Positions 1-7,503 of a DNA stretch of 7,857 bases are shown piece by piece (position 1 is the first letter of the stretch; each line of letters starts with the position of its first letter). The stretch comes from Fidelibacterota bacterium (GTDB lineage: Bacteria > Fidelibacterota > Fidelibacteria > Fidelibacterales > Fidelibacteraceae). The stretch lies in assembly GCA_030620575.1 (NCBI GenBank), contig JAUXEL010000077.1, forward strand, positions 1 to 7,857, written 5' to 3'. A program made the position numbers and the translations under genes. The notes under the pieces were generated by a model. It worked only from the letters and a program-made list of their open reading frames with translations, was not told where the DNA came from and searched no databases.

Positions 1-258
1 ATTATCGGTTGTGATCTCAAAAAGGCATCTGAAACGGATCATCTGGAAGATACCATCAACTACGAGGCCATTTACCATGATATTGAGCATATCATAACGA
101 AAAAGAAAAAACATCTGATAGAATCCCTTGCCGGTATTATAGGCAAAACCATTAAAGATAAATACGATGGAATTAAAACCATCACCACTGTTATACGCAA
201 GCCCAGTGTTCCCATCAAGGGTATTCTCGATACTGTTGAAGTCGAAATAACGTATTAA
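1..258 (+). CDS. folB: Dihydroneopterin aldolase, C-terminal part (5' end cut by window edge)
   Basis: This is an open frame from the first base to a TAA at 256-258, giving 85 residues. It is the C-terminal two thirds of a FolB-type protein; the family is usually about 120 residues. FolB cleaves 7,8-dihydroneopterin to 6-hydroxymethyl-7,8-dihydropterin and glycolaldehyde in cytoplasmic folate synthesis. Visible family signatures are D-L-K-K-A-S-E-T-D followed by the 'EDTINYE' block (its Tyr is fragment residue 21), 'LIESLAG' with the pterin-anchoring Glu at residue 41, and the 'RKPSVPIKG' block whose Lys67 matches the catalytic lysine of the family. The final strand 'VEVEITY' is also typical. 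The N-terminal catalytic Glu lies outside the window. The next gene starts 11 bases after the stop, so the two are probably co-transcribed. All key residues that can be seen are intact. Confidence 0.9.
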   Translation: MIGCDLKKASETDHLEDTINYEAIYHDIEHIITKKKKHLIESLAGIIGKTIKDKYDGIKTITTVIRKPSVPIKGILDTVEVEITY

Positions 259-261
259 GGA
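257..261 (+). promoter_or_regulatory. Ribosome binding site of the DUF1460 lipoprotein gene
   Basis: AAGGA overlaps the last two bases of the folB stop codon and sits 8 bases before the ATG at 270. This fixes the start and suggests translation coupled to folB. Confidence 0.6.
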
Positions 262-269
262 TAAATACC

Positions 270-1151
270 ATGAAAAAAGTCCTTTTTATCACTATTGCTG
301 TGATCTTCATGTCATGTTCACCCAAATCACTCGATTCGCCTGCTGTTATCGGAAGAATGACCCATACAGAAATTGATTCCATGTTGCGGGTAAACGCAAA
401 AAATGATTACAGCATTACAGACAGGATCAGTCTTTATTCTGAGATGTTTCTTGAAACACCATATAGCTGGACCGCTACCGGCGATGGTCCTTACGCTTTA
501 TTGGAAACTTATCCCTTGGTAAACTTCCAGGAAACGAACTGCATGGTTTACTGCGAGCATGTGCTTGCCTTGTCCATTTCTGATTCCTGGGATAATTTTT
601 TCAATAATTTACAACAAATTCGTTATCAAAACGGGCTGATCGGAATGAAAACACGGAATCATTATACCATGGCGGACTGGCTGCCTGAAAATTCCTGGAT
701 CCTTGATGATGTATCCCGCGAAGTTGGTGGAAAATATACGAAAAGTATGACACGTACGATTTCCCATGAAAACTTTTTCAAAGGAAAAGGAATGACAGAT
801 CTCCGTTATATCAAATTAGACCGTAGTATCACAGTGGAATATGTTCCGATGGAGTATCTTGATAAGGTGAAATCGCGTATTCATAGTGGGGATATTGTTG
901 CGATGCTGTTTGCTGATAAAGATGATATTTTTTCAGCCCATATGCTGATGATCGTTAAAAAGAACGGCGAATTGTATTTCCGGGAAGCTTCCACCAGCAA
1001 TTACTCTACTTTTGAGACTAAATATGATACCTGGCTGGAATGGAAAGGGTCCTCGAAAAAATACGCCGGGATCGCATTTATGCGGGTAAAAGACGACTTA
1101 AATATACGCAATGCAGTTATTTTACCCTGGCATATTAATGATTTAAAATAA
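270..1151 (+). CDS. Putative lipoprotein, DUF1460 (NlpC/P60-like N-acetylmuramoyl-L-alanine amidase family)
   Basis: This 293-residue protein starts with a hydrophobic signal (residues 4-14) and a possible lipobox 'IFMSC' with Cys16. That lipobox is atypical because Phe and Met occupy the positions before Ser-Cys, so lipidation is likely but not certain. The rest matches the DUF1460 pattern: 'ETPYSW' (62-67) in the place of the family's G-x-P-Y, 'ETYPLVNFQETNCMVYCE' (79-96) at the catalytic-cysteine block with Cys91, 'RNHYTMADWLPEN' (129-141), 'SGDIVAML' (206-213), and 'SAHMLMIV' (222-229) with the candidate catalytic His224, then 'FREAST'. Characterised members are NlpC/P60-fold amidases that cut between MurNAc and L-Ala in peptidoglycan fragments. 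Here the residue before the cysteine is Asn where Asp is usual, and a second Cys lies at 95. The role is inferred as envelope-attached peptidoglycan turnover. The gene follows folB closely and is separated by 59 bases from the next gene. The family call is fairly secure; the substrate is not. Confidence 0.75.
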   Translation: MKKVLFITIAVIFMSCSPKSLDSPAVIGRMTHTEIDSMLRVNAKNDYSITDRISLYSEMFLETPYSWTATGDGPYALLETYPLVNFQETNCMVYCEHVLALSISDSWDNFFNNLQQIRYQNGLIGMKTRNHYTMADWLPENSWILDDVSREVGGKYTKSMTRTISHENFFKGKGMTDLRYIKLDRSITVEYVPMEYLDKVKSRIHSGDIVAMLFADKDDIFSAHMLMIVKKNGELYFREASTSNYSTFETKYDTWLEWKGSSKKYAGIAFMRVKDDLNIRNAVILPWHINDLK

Positions 1152-1161
1152 AAAATAACCC

Positions 1162-1190
1162 TGTGATCTATATGTAAAATATATTTCACA
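1162..1190 (+). promoter_or_regulatory. Symmetric dyad (inverted repeat) upstream of the first secreted paralog
   Basis: The half-sites TGTGA-tc-TATAT (1162-1173) and ATATA-tt-TCACA (1179-1190) form a 29-base dyad with a 5-base centre (1174-1178). Ten of twelve positions pair; only the two-base internal step fails. It lies 20 bases before the ATG at 1211, in the only sizeable gap of the window. It could be an operator, or a hairpin that ends or slows transcription from the lipoprotein gene. It lacks a GC-rich stem and a T-run, so a classical intrinsic terminator is unlikely. The symmetry is seen; the function is a guess. Confidence 0.35.
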
Positions 1191-1199
1191 AAATATTAC

Positions 1200-1203
1200 A
1201 GGA
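1200..1203 (+). promoter_or_regulatory. Short ribosome binding site of the first secreted paralog
   Basis: AGGA is 7 bases before the ATG at 1211. It is short but correctly spaced, and the resulting N-terminus is a clean signal peptide, so the start is well supported. Confidence 0.5.
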
Positions 1204-1210
1204 TGTCAAT

Positions 1211-3901
1211 ATGAAATGTAAAAAGATTTTATCACTTATTATTTCCTTTATCCTGCTTGTTCCTGTTTTTGCAGGTGAAAAAGGGAAAGTCTATCTGGTT
1301 CTCGGTTCGGATACTTCTATTTGGGAAGGATTAAGTACTTCCCGGTACGATGGACGATATTTTAAATCCGGCTTGTATTCTGATCCTGAACGCTGGGGAT
1401 ATGGAGTGATGGATCCTGCTTTTCGGGATTCCCTTACAGACAGTTACGGTACTCCCATGAAAATGACCTGGTGGATGATGGCCGGTAATGTTTTTCATCT
1501 TTCAAATAACTGTAATATCCCCATTCGGAACAGTATCACTTTATATCTAATGAAAAAATATCATCAGGAAGCTATTGATCGTTATGATGATCAATTGACC
1601 TTACATTATCATAACTATTACTGGTCCGATTATGATGGAGACGGGATTTATTATTATAACCAGGGACTTGATTTTACGACAAATCAGGCTGATTATGAAG
1701 AATGCTTATGCAAATTTCTCATAGAAGATGATGTTTTTCCTATCTCTTTCCGTAGCGGATGGCACTACATGGATAATGTCTGGCAGGCTTATCAGGAACG
1801 CTTTATTCCTTTTGATATGTCGAATTGCTATCCCGCAAAGGGAACTAATTTGACAGAACCTATTAATAATTATATTGATTGGTCCGAATCACCGAGTGCC
1901 TTTGTCCCGTATCATCCCAATGCAGATAATTACCAAATTGAGGGTGATCTGAAGCAATGGCGTTTACGCTCATTGATGTTCACAAGCATGCATTCAGTAA
2001 GACACGTTGAAACATTATTTCAGGAAGCTGCGAATGGGAATGATCAGATGGTATGCTTGTGGTCGCATTTACCGCAAAATGACTTTCTTCCCGGGATGGA
2101 TTCCGTGAATGCATATATGCACAAATTTGCTGATCAATATGGCGTTGAATTCATGTATGCCAAAGATGTAGAAGCCATGCGAATATGGATCAATCCTGAA
2201 GATACGATTGCACCGGTATTGACCGTGAACGAGATCGCAGATGGAGACGAAATAAGGTTTGAAATGTTGACCGATGGTCCTGTGTTTCAAGTGAATGAAC
2301 CCTTTATTACCGTAAAAACTAAATATGAAATTTACGAGCGACTTGATTGCAATATCACGGGTGTAAATCAATGGGAAACGATCAAAGGCATACCGGCTGA
2401 CGAACTTGCTAAGGTTTCGGTTGCTGTATGTGACAGTGTGGGAAATCAGGCAAAAGTCCATTTGGATTATGTACCTGATGATCAGTTTATCGATGATCAG
2501 GACGATGCTTTCGTAGAAATATCGGGTTTATGGACAGATTATACCGAAAGAGAGCTTTGGAATTTGAATGCACGCGTTGTTTCGGGTGCAGGATCAGTTA
2601 CTATTACACCTGATATTGAAGAATCGCTTACATACGGTGTTCTATTCCATGGTCCGGGGAGTACTACGGATTCGGTACGAGTGATCGTTAATAACAGCAG
2701 TATCACAGATACGGTATTATTCAATTCAACGTTGCTGGGATGCGATAAATGGCAGCATGTCGGATTCTTTGAATTAGAAACCGGTCTTGGAAATACGATC
2801 ACATTCGAAAATCTTGATACAAACCTGAATATGGGACTTGATGTTGTCCGTATTACACCTCTTGTAGTTGATATGAATTTTGTCATGGAAACGGATATGA
2901 TCACTTTCGGAGATGTCAGCGTTTTCGATACGGCTACCTATGTATTAAAACTATCAAATATGGGCAAAGAAGAGCTTAATATTTCCAATTTTTCAGTTTT
3001 TGGTTCAAAGATCCATATTGATGAGACCTTTCCTCTTACACTGGCACCTATGGAAGTCAAAGAGATCCCGCTCAAATTCTACACGGATTATTTTTGTGAA
3101 TATAATGATATACTCACGATCGAGACGGATGACCCCAGGAATGACGTTAAATATATACCGATCTTCGCCAATGCATCAACTTATTATCGATTAGTGGACA
3201 ATGAGGATACTGTTGGGTATATCGAACACGGAAGCGGGTGGTTTACCTCATCCGCAACTGCTTGGTTAGCAACAAGTCGTTGCTCCTATATTCGCGCTGA
3301 TGGTACTTATGCTGACTTTACAAAAGAATTAAAATTCAGCGGTACATATGATATTCAGTTCATCGTGCCGAAAACCGTAAATGCGCACAATCATGCGGAT
3401 TATATCATTTTGATCGATGGTATTCCTCAAGATACAATTGTAGTCGATCAAAATGCAGGCAGTGGGCATTTTGTTTCTATTGGTGAATATGATCTTCCAA
3501 AGGACGTGCCTATAACTTTGCGTATTCAGGATAACGGGGGTAATACGAATCCCAATAGTGTATTGCGTGCAGATGCGGTTAAATTTATTCTCGTAGAAGA
3601 AAAATTCGTATCAAAGATCAATCATGCAGGTATCCCGGAAGATTTTAAATTGTTCCAGAACTATCCAAATCCTTTCAACCCCGGCACACAGATATATTTT
3701 GCTTTACCTGAAGCAGGGGAGGTAAGTATTGATTTCTTTGATCTGCAAGGTAAAAAAATCGAAGAAACGATCACTCAAAATATGGAAGCCGGTTATCATC
3801 ATATTAAATGGTTCCCAACAGGTTTGGCCTCGGGAATATATTTTTATCGTGTCACAACACCTGCCGGTATGGCGATAAATAAGTGTACTTTTGTAAAATA
3901 A
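1211..3901 (+). CDS. Secreted multidomain protein, deacetylase-like N-domain, golvesin-like modules and type IX sorting tail (paralog A)
   Basis: This is an 896-residue exported protein of unknown exact function. Residues 1-21 are a signal peptide with probable cleavage after 'VFA'. Residues 22-330 form a globular domain with 'LHYHNYYWSD' (131-140), 'SFRSGWHYMDN' (179-189) and 'LWSHLPQNDF' (283-292). The order HxH, Arg block, late His resembles NodB-like polysaccharide deacetylases, but this is by-eye inference. Residues 331-424 look like a beta domain. Residues 428-553 are a divergent golvesin-like module ending 'MGLDVVRIT'. Residues 554-656 are an Ig-like module of the ASPM/SPD-2/Hydin kind ('ITFGDVSV', 'LSNMGKEEL', 'DDPRN'). 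Residues 657-796 are a clearer golvesin/xanthan-lyase-type module ('VVDQNAGSG', 'LRADAVKF'). Residues 813-896 are a type IX sorting domain ('NYPNPFNPGTQIYFALP', ending 'KCTFVK'). Export through the inner membrane, then type IX secretion to the surface, is expected. Its tandem paralog starts 50 bases downstream. The domain calls at the C-terminal end are the firmest. Confidence 0.85.
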   Translation: MKCKKILSLIISFILLVPVFAGEKGKVYLVLGSDTSIWEGLSTSRYDGRYFKSGLYSDPERWGYGVMDPAFRDSLTDSYGTPMKMTWWMMAGNVFHLSNNCNIPIRNSITLYLMKKYHQEAIDRYDDQLTLHYHNYYWSDYDGDGIYYYNQGLDFTTNQADYEECLCKFLIEDDVFPISFRSGWHYMDNVWQAYQERFIPFDMSNCYPAKGTNLTEPINNYIDWSESPSAFVPYHPNADNYQIEGDLKQWRLRSLMFTSMHSVRHVETLFQEAANGNDQMVCLWSHLPQNDFLPGMDSVNAYMHKFADQYGVEFMYAKDVEAMRIWINPEDTIAPVLTVNEIADGDEIRFEMLTDGPVFQVNEPFITVKTKYEIYERLDCNITGVNQWETIKGIPADELAKVSVAVCDSVGNQAKVHLDYVPDDQFIDDQDDAFVEISGLWTDYTERELWNLNARVVSGAGSVTITPDIEESLTYGVLFHGPGSTTDSVRVIVNNSSITDTVLFNSTLLGCDKWQHVGFFELETGLGNTITFENLDTNLNMGLDVVRITPLVVDMNFVMETDMITFGDVSVFDTATYVLKLSNMGKEELNISNFSVFGSKIHIDETFPLTLAPMEVKEIPLKFYTDYFCEYNDILTIETDDPRNDVKYIPIFANASTYYRLVDNEDTVGYIEHGSGWFTSSATAWLATSRCSYIRADGTYADFTKELKFSGTYDIQFIVPKTVNAHNHADYIILIDGIPQDTIVVDQNAGSGHFVSIGEYDLPKDVPITLRIQDNGGNTNPNSVLRADAVKFILVEEKFVSKINHAGIPEDFKLFQNYPNPFNPGTQIYFALPEAGEVSIDFFDLQGKKIEETITQNMEAGYHHIKWFPTGLASGIYFYRVTTPAGMAINKCTFVK
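3485..3705 (+). repeat. Near-identical tract shared with paralog B (copy 1)
   Basis: Aligned without gaps to 6175-6395 (offset 2690), this 221-base stretch has 11 mismatches (95% identity), including an exact run of 68 bases (3485-3552) and two exact runs of 44 (3578-3621, 3623-3666). The 124 or so bases before it are only about 66% identical and the 25 bases after it about 40%. It encodes the end of the last golvesin-like module, the linker and the start of the sorting tail. Confidence 0.9.
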
Positions 3902-3951
3902 TGCTTAAATCTATAATTATTTTTATAATTAAAAACTAAAGCTGAAATAAG

Positions 3952-6591
3952 ATGAAAATCAAAAAAGTTCTGACACTCTTTCTTGCAATTGCTATACTAC
4001 TTCCTGCTTTTGCCGCTGAGAAAGGAAAAGTCTATCTTGTTATAGGCTCAGATACATCTATCTGGGAAGGTTTATCAATCACCGTATACGGAAACAGATA
4101 TTGTAAGTCAACCCTTTATTCGGACCCTGAAAGGAACGGATATGCTGTTATGGACACCTCCTTTCGTAATCAACTACGTGATAGTTATGGTACTCCCATG
4201 AAAATGACATGGTGGATGATGGCCGGAAATGTATTCCATCTTTCTAAAAACTGCAATATTCCGATAAGAAGAAATATTACCCTTTATTTAATGAATAAAT
4301 ATCATCAGGATGCGATCGATCTTTATGATGATCAATTATCCTTGCATTATCATACCTATTACTGGTCCGATCCGGATGGAGATGACCTTTATAAATGGGA
4401 AAAGGCACCCGATTTTGATCTAAACCAAGATGATTATGAAAAAACACTTTGTACTTTTCTAATCGAAGATGATGTTTTCCCCATATCATTCCGAAGTGGA
4501 TGGATGTACATGGATAATCATTGGCAGTCATATCAAGAACGATTTATTCCCTTTGACATGTCAGATTGCTGGACTTCAATAGTGGACGGATCTGTACCTT
4601 TTCATCCTGCAGAAGATAATTATAGAATAAAAGGTGATCTAAAGCAATGGAGAGTTCGCTCAATTTATTTTACCATATTTTCATCTTTAAATTACGGAAT
4701 GGATATTGTTTTTAGAGAAGCTGCTGAAGGGAACGATCAAATGCTTTGTCTCTGGTCTCATTTACCTGAAGCGACTTTCCTTAGCGGAATGGATTCGTTG
4801 AATAATTTAGCACATCGTTTATCTGAAGAACATGATGTTGAATTTATGTATTGTAAGGATGTTGAAGCCATGCGAATATGGATCGATCCTTTGGATACTA
4901 TTGCACCTGTTTTAACGGTAAACGAAATCGTTGAGGGAGATGAAATCCGCTTTGCAATAGAAACCGATGGCCCCATTTTTCAGGTTGATGAACCCTTTAT
5001 AACTGTTAAAACCATGTATGAAACTTACGAACGACTTGATTGTGCGATCACAGGTGAAAATCAATGGGAAACCATTGAAGGGATCGCTATGGATCAATTG
5101 GCAAAAGTAGCTGTAGCTGTGTGCGATAGTGTTGGGAATCAGGCAAAAGTTCATCTTGATTATGTTCCCGACGATCTTTTTATTGATGAGCAAAACACAG
5201 AATATATCGAAGTATCGGGAATATGGGATGATTACACCAGTGGAGAGCTTTGGGACTTGAATGCCCGTTTATTACAAGGTGCGGGATCATTTACCATCAC
5301 TCCCGATATTGAGGAAACCAGAACTTACAATATCCTTTTTCACGGACCGGGTTCTACGACAGATTCAGCCAGATGTATTATTCAGAATAGCAGCATTCAA
5401 GACACTGTTTTATTTAACTCAAGACTACTTGGTTCAGATAAATGGCAGCATGTAGGATTTTTTGATTTGGAAAGTGGAACAGGGAATACCATTACATTTG
5501 AAAATCTTGATACAAATCTGGCAATGGGTATTGATGTCGTTCGCATCACAGCCCTGATCGCAGATAAAAACTTTATTATCGATCAGGATATACTAACTTT
5601 CGGTGATGTTTCAGTGGGTGATTCAGCCACATTATATCTGTCAATGGCAAATAATGGAAAAGAAAAAGTAGAAATATCATCCTTATCAGGATTTGGCAGT
5701 AAACTTATTATTGGTGAAGAATTCCCGCTTATACTTGCACCTATGGAAGCCAAAGAGATTTCCATTACATTTACATCCGAATCTTTTTGTGAATATAACG
5801 ATATGATCATTGTTGAAAGTGATGACCCTAGAAATCCCATTAAATACATTCCGGTTTTTGCAAGTTCTAGCTATTATCGTATTATTGACAATCAGGATGC
5901 TCTTGGATATACGGAGCATGGTAGTGGTTGGTTTACCAGTGGTGTAGCAGCATGGTTAGAAACCAGCCGCTGTGTATTCAATAGCGGTAGTGGCGCACAT
6001 GCGGATTTTACTAAGATATTAAGATATAGTGGGAGCTATGATATTCAATTTATTGTCCCGCCTACTTCAAATGCACATGATCATGCCGAATATATCGTTT
6101 TAGTTGATGGTAATCCAATTGATACGATAGTTGTTGACCAAAATATTAATAGCGGTTCTTGGGTTTCAGTAGGGGAATATGATCTTCCAAAGGACGTGCC
6201 TATAACTTTGCGTATTCAGGATAACGGGGGTAATACGAATCCTGGAAGTGTATTGCGCGCAGATGCAGTTAAATTTATTCTCGTAGAAGAAAAATTCGTA
6301 TCAAAGATCAACCATGCAGGTATCCCGGAAGATTTTAAATTGTTCCAGAACTATCCCAATCCTTTCAATCCCAGCACACAGATATATTTCGCTTTGCCAC
6401 AGCAGAGTAAAGTGCTTATCGATTTCTTTGATCTGCAGGGAAGAAGCGTGGGGCAGCCAATCCATGCGGAATTTGAAGCAGGATACCATAAGATCACCTG
6501 GACGCCAAGCCATCTTTCTTCCGGTGTGTATTTTTACCGGGTGAAAACCGATGCCGGTGTTGGAATCAAAAAATGTACTTTTATAAAATAG
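3952..6591 (+). CDS. Secreted multidomain protein, deacetylase-like N-domain, golvesin-like modules and type IX sorting tail (paralog B)
   Basis: This 879-residue protein is the tandem paralog of the gene just upstream and keeps the same order of parts: signal peptide (1-21, 'PAFA'), N-terminal deacetylase-like domain (22-313) with 'LHYHTYYWSD', 'SFRSGWMYMDN' and 'LWSHLPEATF', a beta domain (314-407), a divergent golvesin-like module (411-536), an Ig-like module (537-639), a clearer golvesin-like module (640-779) and a type IX sorting tail (796-879, 'NYPNPFNPSTQIYFALP', ending 'KCTFIK'). All candidate catalytic residues of copy A are kept, so both copies look functional. B lacks 17 residues of a loop that A carries at about 205-235. 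There is no AGGA-type ribosome site before the ATG, only a purine-rich 'GAAATAAG'; the start is chosen because it aligns with the start of copy A and gives a proper signal peptide. It ends in TAG 9 bases before the kinase gene. The likely role is a surface carbohydrate-active or carbohydrate-binding protein; the substrate is unknown. Confidence 0.85.
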   Translation: MKIKKVLTLFLAIAILLPAFAAEKGKVYLVIGSDTSIWEGLSITVYGNRYCKSTLYSDPERNGYAVMDTSFRNQLRDSYGTPMKMTWWMMAGNVFHLSKNCNIPIRRNITLYLMNKYHQDAIDLYDDQLSLHYHTYYWSDPDGDDLYKWEKAPDFDLNQDDYEKTLCTFLIEDDVFPISFRSGWMYMDNHWQSYQERFIPFDMSDCWTSIVDGSVPFHPAEDNYRIKGDLKQWRVRSIYFTIFSSLNYGMDIVFREAAEGNDQMLCLWSHLPEATFLSGMDSLNNLAHRLSEEHDVEFMYCKDVEAMRIWIDPLDTIAPVLTVNEIVEGDEIRFAIETDGPIFQVDEPFITVKTMYETYERLDCAITGENQWETIEGIAMDQLAKVAVAVCDSVGNQAKVHLDYVPDDLFIDEQNTEYIEVSGIWDDYTSGELWDLNARLLQGAGSFTITPDIEETRTYNILFHGPGSTTDSARCIIQNSSIQDTVLFNSRLLGSDKWQHVGFFDLESGTGNTITFENLDTNLAMGIDVVRITALIADKNFIIDQDILTFGDVSVGDSATLYLSMANNGKEKVEISSLSGFGSKLIIGEEFPLILAPMEAKEISITFTSESFCEYNDMIIVESDDPRNPIKYIPVFASSSYYRIIDNQDALGYTEHGSGWFTSGVAAWLETSRCVFNSGSGAHADFTKILRYSGSYDIQFIVPPTSNAHDHAEYIVLVDGNPIDTIVVDQNINSGSWVSVGEYDLPKDVPITLRIQDNGGNTNPGSVLRADAVKFILVEEKFVSKINHAGIPEDFKLFQNYPNPFNPSTQIYFALPQQSKVLIDFFDLQGRSVGQPIHAEFEAGYHKITWTPSHLSSGVYFYRVKTDAGVGIKKCTFIK
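6175..6395 (+). repeat. Near-identical tract shared with paralog A (copy 2)
   Basis: This is the partner of 3485-3705, with 210 of 221 bases equal. Most of the differences are silent or single-base; the largest is a four-base change (CCCAAT to CCTGGA at 6243-6246) turning Asn into Gly. The tract edges coincide with sharp drops in similarity on both sides. Confidence 0.9.
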
Positions 6592-6595
6592 GAAG
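6590..6595 (+). promoter_or_regulatory. Ribosome binding site of the PfkB-family kinase gene
   Basis: AGGAAG overlaps the TAG stop of paralog B and lies 5 bases before the ATG at 6601. It is the best ribosome site in the window and supports translation of the kinase from the same transcript as paralog B. Confidence 0.65.
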
Positions 6596-6600
6596 ATAAT

Positions 6601-7503
6601 ATGCCACTTGTTGTTGTTGGTTCGATAGCACTTGATACTGTCATTACACCTAAAGGACGCCGTGATAATACCGTCGGCGGGTCCGCCACTTTCTTTTCTT
6701 TGGCCGCTGCCCGGCAAACACGGGTTCAAATGGTAGGTGTAGTTGGAAGCGATTTCCCGAAAGAGGCCATTGATGATTTTAAAAGTAGAAATATTGATCT
6801 GGAAGGCTTAGAGATCCGGGAGGGAAAAACCTTCCGCTGGGGCGGGGAATACCGTAAGAGTATGAAGGAACGGGAAACCATCTTTACGGAATTAAATGTT
6901 TTTAAGACTTTTTCTCCGATTTTGCCTCCCGCATACCGCAAAACAGAATTATTATTTCTTGCCAATATCCATCCCGAACTGCAGTTGCAGGTACTGGATC
7001 AGATGGAAAATCAGCCCCTTGTCGGACTGGATTCCATGAATTTATGGATTAGTAGAAGCCGTGATACTTTACTAAAAGCTATCAGCCGTTCACATATCAT
7101 TATCCTCAATGATGAAGAAATTATTCAGTTGAGCAAAAAATCACATCTTGCTGATGCAGTGCGATTTATCCAAAATTTAGGACCGCATACAGTCATTGTC
7201 AAAAAGGGGAAATACGGGGCTGAACTTTTTCATTACGAGCAGCATGCCATGTATCCTATTTGCCCTGAAGAGCAGTTGGTTGACCCCACCGGCGCCGGGG
7301 ATGCATTTGCGGGTGGGTTCATGGGGTATCTCGCAAGCAAGAAGAAATCGGACCTGCATTTTGAAGATTATAAGGAAGCAATGATTTGCGGAACTGTTTT
7401 GGCCTCATTTCTGGTGGAATCATTTTCCACAGATAAACTTGCAGCTATTTCGGATTTGGATATAAGCCAACGATTACAGACCTTTAAAAAAAGCTTATCC
7501 TGA
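6601..7503 (+). CDS. PfkB-family carbohydrate/nucleoside kinase
   Basis: This 300-residue cytoplasmic protein has the usual length of ribokinase-fold kinases, which transfer the gamma-phosphate of ATP to a sugar or nucleoside hydroxyl. The sequence shows the N-terminal strand 'VVVGSIALDTV' (4-14), the substrate-lid glycines in 'NTVGGSATFFSLAAAR' (23-38), 'VGVVGSDFP' (45-53), 'ILNDEEI' (168-174) in the place of the family's N-x-x-E magnesium/phosphate region, 'VIVKKGKYGAEL' (198-209), and the signature 2 block 'DPTGAGDAFAGGF' (228-240) with the anion-hole glycines and catalytic base Asp234. No feature identifies the substrate, so no gene symbol is given. It starts 9 bases after paralog B with a strong ribosome site, so it probably shares that transcript. 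A link to sugars released by the secreted proteins is possible but is only inference. Its last 9 bases overlap the converging gene. Confidence 0.92.
   Translation: MPLVVVGSIALDTVITPKGRRDNTVGGSATFFSLAAARQTRVQMVGVVGSDFPKEAIDDFKSRNIDLEGLEIREGKTFRWGGEYRKSMKERETIFTELNVFKTFSPILPPAYRKTELLFLANIHPELQLQVLDQMENQPLVGLDSMNLWISRSRDTLLKAISRSHIIILNDEEIIQLSKKSHLADAVRFIQNLGPHTVIVKKGKYGAELFHYEQHAMYPICPEEQLVDPTGAGDAFAGGFMGYLASKKKSDLHFEDYKEAMICGTVLASFLVESFSTDKLAAISDLDISQRLQTFKKSLS

Noticed and set aside
1162..1190. Possible CRP/FNR-type operator because of the TGTGA and TCACA ends
   Set aside because: The classical site has a 6-base spacing between the half-sites; here it is 19, so only the symmetry is reported.
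2069..2461. Open frame of 130 codons on the minus strand, with a partly matching frame opposite paralog B at 4912-5193
   Set aside because: Both lie antisense to the same conserved part of the paralogs, so their resemblance follows from the sense proteins. They have no ribosome site and an unnatural composition.
2475..2502. Nine-base direct repeat GATGATCAG twice within the linker of paralog A
   Set aside because: It encodes an acidic Asp-Asp-Gln linker at a domain border; two copies of nine bases are easily explained by codon reuse and are not kept in paralog B.
3914..3931. AT-only inverted repeat (TAATTAT / ATAATTA with a 4-T loop) between the two paralogs
   Set aside because: Seven A-T pairs with no GC and no clear T-run give a very weak hairpin in an AT-rich 50-base gap; this is likely chance, so I do not call a terminator.
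6301..6729. Minus-strand open frame of 142 codons across the end of paralog B and the start of the kinase
   Set aside because: It lies opposite two well-supported genes and shows no recognisable motif or start signal.
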